Assembly (NCBI GenBank): GCA_030148725.1
Contig: JASBSU010000022.1
Location: 1-64,000 of the forward strand
DNA: 64,000 nt
Reading direction: 5' to 3'
Source of the DNA: Hyphomicrobium sp.
GTDB taxonomy: Bacteria; Pseudomonadota; Alphaproteobacteria; Rhizobiales; Hyphomicrobiaceae
Shown in pieces: positions 61,903 to 64,000 of this stretch. The translations under genes were made by a program, and so were the position numbers. Under the pieces are notes generated by a model. That model was not told the DNA's origin. It made no database searches and saw nothing but the letters and a program-made list of their open reading frames with translations. Position 1 is the first letter of the stretch. Every line of letters starts with the position of its first letter.

Positions 61903-62970
61903 TTAGAGCGAGGCGCTCTTTCCGGCCTCGCCGGTCGTTGCGCGCTTGGCGTCCTCGGCCGCTTTCTTGGCGGCTTCAGCGGCAGCGCGGGCGCTCTCGG
62001 CTGCCTTGGCGGCTGCTGCGGCAGCCTTCTCGGCGGCGGAAGCTGCATCGTGCGTCGAGATTGTGTGTCCAGTGGCTGCAGGCGTCGTAGACATCGCCTT
62101 CTCCGCAGCTGGCTTCTTGTGCATCTCGGCCTTCTTCACCAGCTTCGGCTGCTCAAGCGGCTGCTCGGCGGCTGCTGCCAGCGTGGCGTCATCACCGCTC
62201 ACGTCGACGGCACCGGTGTCGCCCGTGGCAGCAACGGCCTCTGCGGCGGCGGCGGGCGTCAGTGACCTGATGGGGCGCTGGGGCACCTTATAGGATACCG
62301 GCGAAGCAGCAGGGCTGAAGGACGGCGCAGCAGCGCTGACGCCAGGGCTGTCGTTCCCACCGTCCGTGCCGGACGCGATGACCTGCGAATTGAACTGCTG
62401 CCACGTCACCGTGACCTTGGTTCCGACCGGAACGCGCGGATAAAGGTCCAGAACGTCCTCGTTGAGCATGCGGATGCAGCCCTTCGAAACGGCCTGACCG
62501 ATAGTCCAGGGCGCGTCGGTGCCGTGGATTCGATAGAGGCTCGAGCCGAGGTACATGGCGCGCACACCCAGCGGGTTCATGCGATGGCCGCCCGGCACCC
62601 ACATCGGAAGCTTGGGGTTCTCGCGAAGCATGTCCGGCGTGGGACGCCAAGAGGGGTTCACCCGCTTGTCGGTGACGCTGGTGGTTCCCTGCCAGCGGCT
62701 CTGCTCGCGCGGCACGGCGATCGGATAGCTCAGCGCCGTTCCAGCCTTGGTGATGAGATAGAGGCGACGGTCGCCGAAGCTGACGATGATCTGGCCCGCG
62801 GTGTACTTGGGGTCAAACGAGACCGTCTGCTTGCTGCCGCCCCATTCCTGCCCGCCGCCCCAAAGGAACTCGAACAGTCCCTGTGCTTGGGCCTGCGGGG
62901 CCGCAACGAATGATGCGGTGGCAACGGCGGCTGCCAGGGCGAGAGAACTCATCAGACTGCGTGAGGGCAT
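61903..62970 (-). CDS. L,D-transpeptidase (YkuD family)
   Basis: A 355-residue exported enzyme that makes peptidoglycan crosslinks or anchors proteins to the wall. The ATG at 62970 gives a Sec signal peptide (MPSRSLMSSLALAAAVATASFVAAPQAQA). The YkuD domain runs from about residue 55 to 200, with His149 and nucleophile Cys165 in HGTDAP...SKGCIRM. From about residue 215 the protein becomes Pro/Ala-rich, and the last 45 residues form an Ala/Lys/Glu helix (EKAAAAAAKAAESARAAAE) reminiscent of TolA-like spacers. A TTATAT element upstream could be its -10. Confidence 0.92.
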   Translation of the reverse strand: MPSRSLMSSLALAAAVATASFVAAPQAQAQGLFEFLWGGGQEWGGSKQTVSFDPKYTAGQIIVSFGDRRLYLITKAGTALSYPIAVPREQSRWQGTTSVTDKRVNPSWRPTPDMLRENPKLPMWVPGGHRMNPLGVRAMYLGSSLYRIHGTDAPWTIGQAVSKGCIRMLNEDVLDLYPRVPVGTKVTVTWQQFNSQVIASGTDGGNDSPGVSAAAPSFSPAASPVSYKVPQRPIRSLTPAAAAEAVAATGDTGAVDVSGDDATLAAAAEQPLEQPKLVKKAEMHKKPAAEKAMSTTPAATGHTISTHDAASAAEKAAAAAAKAAESARAAAEAAKKAAEDAKRATTGEAGKSASL

Positions 62971-63339
62971 TACTGAATGGCTCCGGGGTTCTGATCGGCT
63001 CGCGGGGGAGCATGAGGCGATAAAGGTGAATGCTGGGTATATAACAGTCCCACTTTTTCGCGGCAGAGCATGGGGGCCACACCCTTGTTTGCATCGCACC
63101 TTTTCGTACCGATCGGGGCATTTTTGCCGGACCTGTTTCCGATGTGCACTGGCAAGGGCCTGATTTTGCGGCAGATCTGGGCTCAATAGTGCGGCATCCG
63201 TGTCGCGACGCGAATCGATTCGCCGGTGGGCAAGTGGACTCTTGTGGAAAAGGTGTTCTCTGCGCCTCGATGGCAATGCAACAACCATTGGCGCCTTTTG
63301 TTCCCCTTTTGGTCTTGACGAGCCGCGCTCGCGACTATA
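62971..63339. other. Gene-free region upstream of the L,D-transpeptidase
   Basis: 369 bp with a likely minus-strand promoter (TTATAT near 63043-63048) and a 14-bp palindrome GCGAATCGATTCGC at 63210-63223 that contains two abutting GANTC sites. No coding sequence with family character was found. Confidence 0.5.
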
Positions 63340-63354
63340 GAACAAAAAAAGAAC
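63313..63354 (+). promoter_or_regulatory. SOS promoter with alphaproteobacterial LexA box
   Basis: CTTGAC at 63313-63318 and TATAGA near 63336-63341 form a plus-strand promoter with a short (15-16 nt) spacer. GAAC-N7-GAAC at 63340-63354 (spacer seven A) is a perfect match to the alphaproteobacterial LexA site and overlaps the -10 and start point, an ideal repression position. It reads toward the imuB-like remnant at 63645. Confidence 0.8.
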
Positions 63355-63544
63355 GCGACGGCTTCGTGACGTCGTCGCCTCAGTTGGTGCGAGAGCGTTC
63401 CCGTGGATCAGGTTGCCCATCCCCCACCCCACCGTCCGGCAACCTGCCCTGGATCTCGCGGCCGGAGCCTAGCCCCCAGTGAGGACTCTGTGCGGGTCCG
63501 CGTCATGAGTTGCGTCGCGTTGGGCTTGGGTGCTCTAGCCCGAA

Positions 63545-63576
63545 CCGGAACGGCGAGTCCCTCCTCGCCGTTCCGG
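63545..63576. repeat. Perfect 13-bp hairpin
   Basis: CCGGAACGGCGAG pairs with CTCGCCGTTCCGG around a 6-nt TCCCTC loop. There is no T run on either strand, so it is not an obvious terminator. It lies between the SOS promoter and the imuB-like remnant and could be a relic of a mobile or REP-like element. Confidence 0.5.
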
Positions 63577-63644
63577 GGGCTGGGCTCGCTGACATTAAAT
63601 TTCCAAGCAAATTCAGATGGTGGACCCGTGTCCGGCGCGCTTAA

Positions 63645-63785
63645 GAGCGCGCGGCGGTTCTACCAGTGGTTTTCGTCACTGCCGTCAACCCGCTGGCGGC
63701 GGCGACGGGCGTGCGCGTCGGTCAGGCCCTCACCGATGCGTGCGCCATCTATCCGGCGTCTCGCAACTGGTCGAACGACGCTTAG
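63645..63785 (+). pseudogene. Fragment resembling imuB (Y-family polymerase-like mutagenesis protein)
   Basis: The frame after a stop at 63642 reads VTAVNPLAAATG then VRVGQALTDACAIYP before a TAG at 63783. This matches, from family memory, the ImuB segment that usually reads AVNxxAAALGLxPGxxLADARAxxP. There is no start codon, no polymerase core and only 46 codons, so it is at best a relic. In a neighbouring frame just upstream RRFYQWFSSLP recalls the ImuB N-terminus, which would imply a deletion plus frameshift. An SOS promoter lies 290 bp upstream, as expected for an imuA-imuB-dnaE2 cassette. Confidence 0.5.
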
Positions 63786-64000
63786 TTTTCTGTGCGGGTA
63801 TGGGGTTCAACGGTCAGCACAGTTCCTTTGCAGCCGGTGACACGAACTTTCGTGCCGGCATCAGCGTCCGCGCCTTCGGCAGGCCAAACGCTGTCGCCGA
63901 GGCGAATGCTGCCGCGCGTTCCGCCGGCAATGGGCTCGATCACTGTTGCGACCTCCCCGATGAGCTGTTCGCCGCGGCGGTTGAGGTCCGGCTCGCTCGA
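63782..64000 (-). CDS. NfeD-family protein, C-terminal part (cut by the window edge)
   Basis: 73 codons read in from the window end to TAA. The sequence LIGEVATVIEPIAGGTRGSI then RLGDSVWPAEG and AGTKVRVTGCKGTVLTVEPH is the OB-fold domain at the end of NfeD proteins, which partner with stomatin-like (SPFH) proteins in the membrane. The N-terminal membrane part lies outside the window. The fragment is uninterrupted and probably belongs to an intact gene. Its stop overlaps the end of the imuB-like remnant on the other strand. Confidence 0.85.
   Translation of the reverse strand, partial: SSEPDLNRRGEQLIGEVATVIEPIAGGTRGSIRLGDSVWPAEGADADAGTKVRVTGCKGTVLTVEPHTRTEN

Overview
This window is chromosomal DNA of a GC-rich alphaproteobacterium, most likely a Hyphomicrobium or close relative (Hyphomicrobiales). 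The main support is a D-glycerate dehydrogenase/hydroxypyruvate reductase (53558-54526) that closely resembles, from memory, the well-studied Hyphomicrobium methylovorum enzyme. It lies near a serine-glyoxylate aminotransferase (56945-58141); both are serine-cycle enzymes of methylotrophs. A permuted two-piece tmRNA, an alpha-type SspB, a GAAC-N7-GAAC SOS box and a zinc-finger-less AccD also fit this lineage. No prophage, insertion sequence or CRISPR array was seen.

Layout. 1-12 kb is a conserved housekeeping block: tRNA-Ala(GGC), a FYDLN-acid protein, aroA-cmk-rpsA, sppA, ihfB, a LapA-like protein, trpF-trpB-trpA, accD and folC. 12-21.5 kb holds uvrD with an RraB-like gene behind it, a 1310-residue AsmA-family protein, and fumC followed by a DUF4169 gene and a ribbon-helix-helix gene. 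21.5-27.4 kb is accessory metabolism: a haloacetate-dehalogenase-like hydrolase, a RibD/DHFR-like protein, a GST, and a two-subunit molybdenum hydroxylase. 27.4-29 kb has two tiny secreted repeat proteins whose upstream regions share an ECF-like promoter, plus an uncharacterised Cys-cluster protein. 29.1-31.7 kb is a bacteriophytochrome kinase. 32-33.2 kb pairs sspB with ssrA, which is easy to miss because it has no ORF.

33.4-41.3 kb contains a CPBP protease with a puzzling start, thyA-folA, hflK-hflC-DUF2065, a Do-family protease and psd-pssA. 41.3-44.2 kb, on the minus strand, has a sensor-less histidine kinase and a HerA-like ATPase. 44.4-52.9 kb is a TonB acquisition island: a secreted protein with exbB-exbD-tonB on one strand and two paralogous TonB-dependent receptors on the other. 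The receptor upstream regions share a palindrome (CGGGAATTATTCCCG, two perfect copies before receptor 1 and a 13/15 match before receptor 2) and clustered GCAAC/GTTGC half-sites. 53-58.2 kb carries the serine-cycle genes with a VOC protein, a DUF4389 protein and an amidase. 58.2-63 kb is mostly periplasmic: a Cys-rich protein, a lone TRAP binding protein, a DUF1007 protein, ZnuA and an L,D-transpeptidase. The last kilobase has an SOS promoter ahead of what looks like a wrecked imuB, and the C-terminus of an NfeD protein runs off the edge.

The points most worth following up are the TonB island with its tandem operator, the twin ECF-like promoters on the two small repeat proteins, the ssrA-sspB pairing, the SOS/imuB relic and the CPBP start. 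All functional statements rest on reading the sequence and remembered family knowledge; no database search was run.
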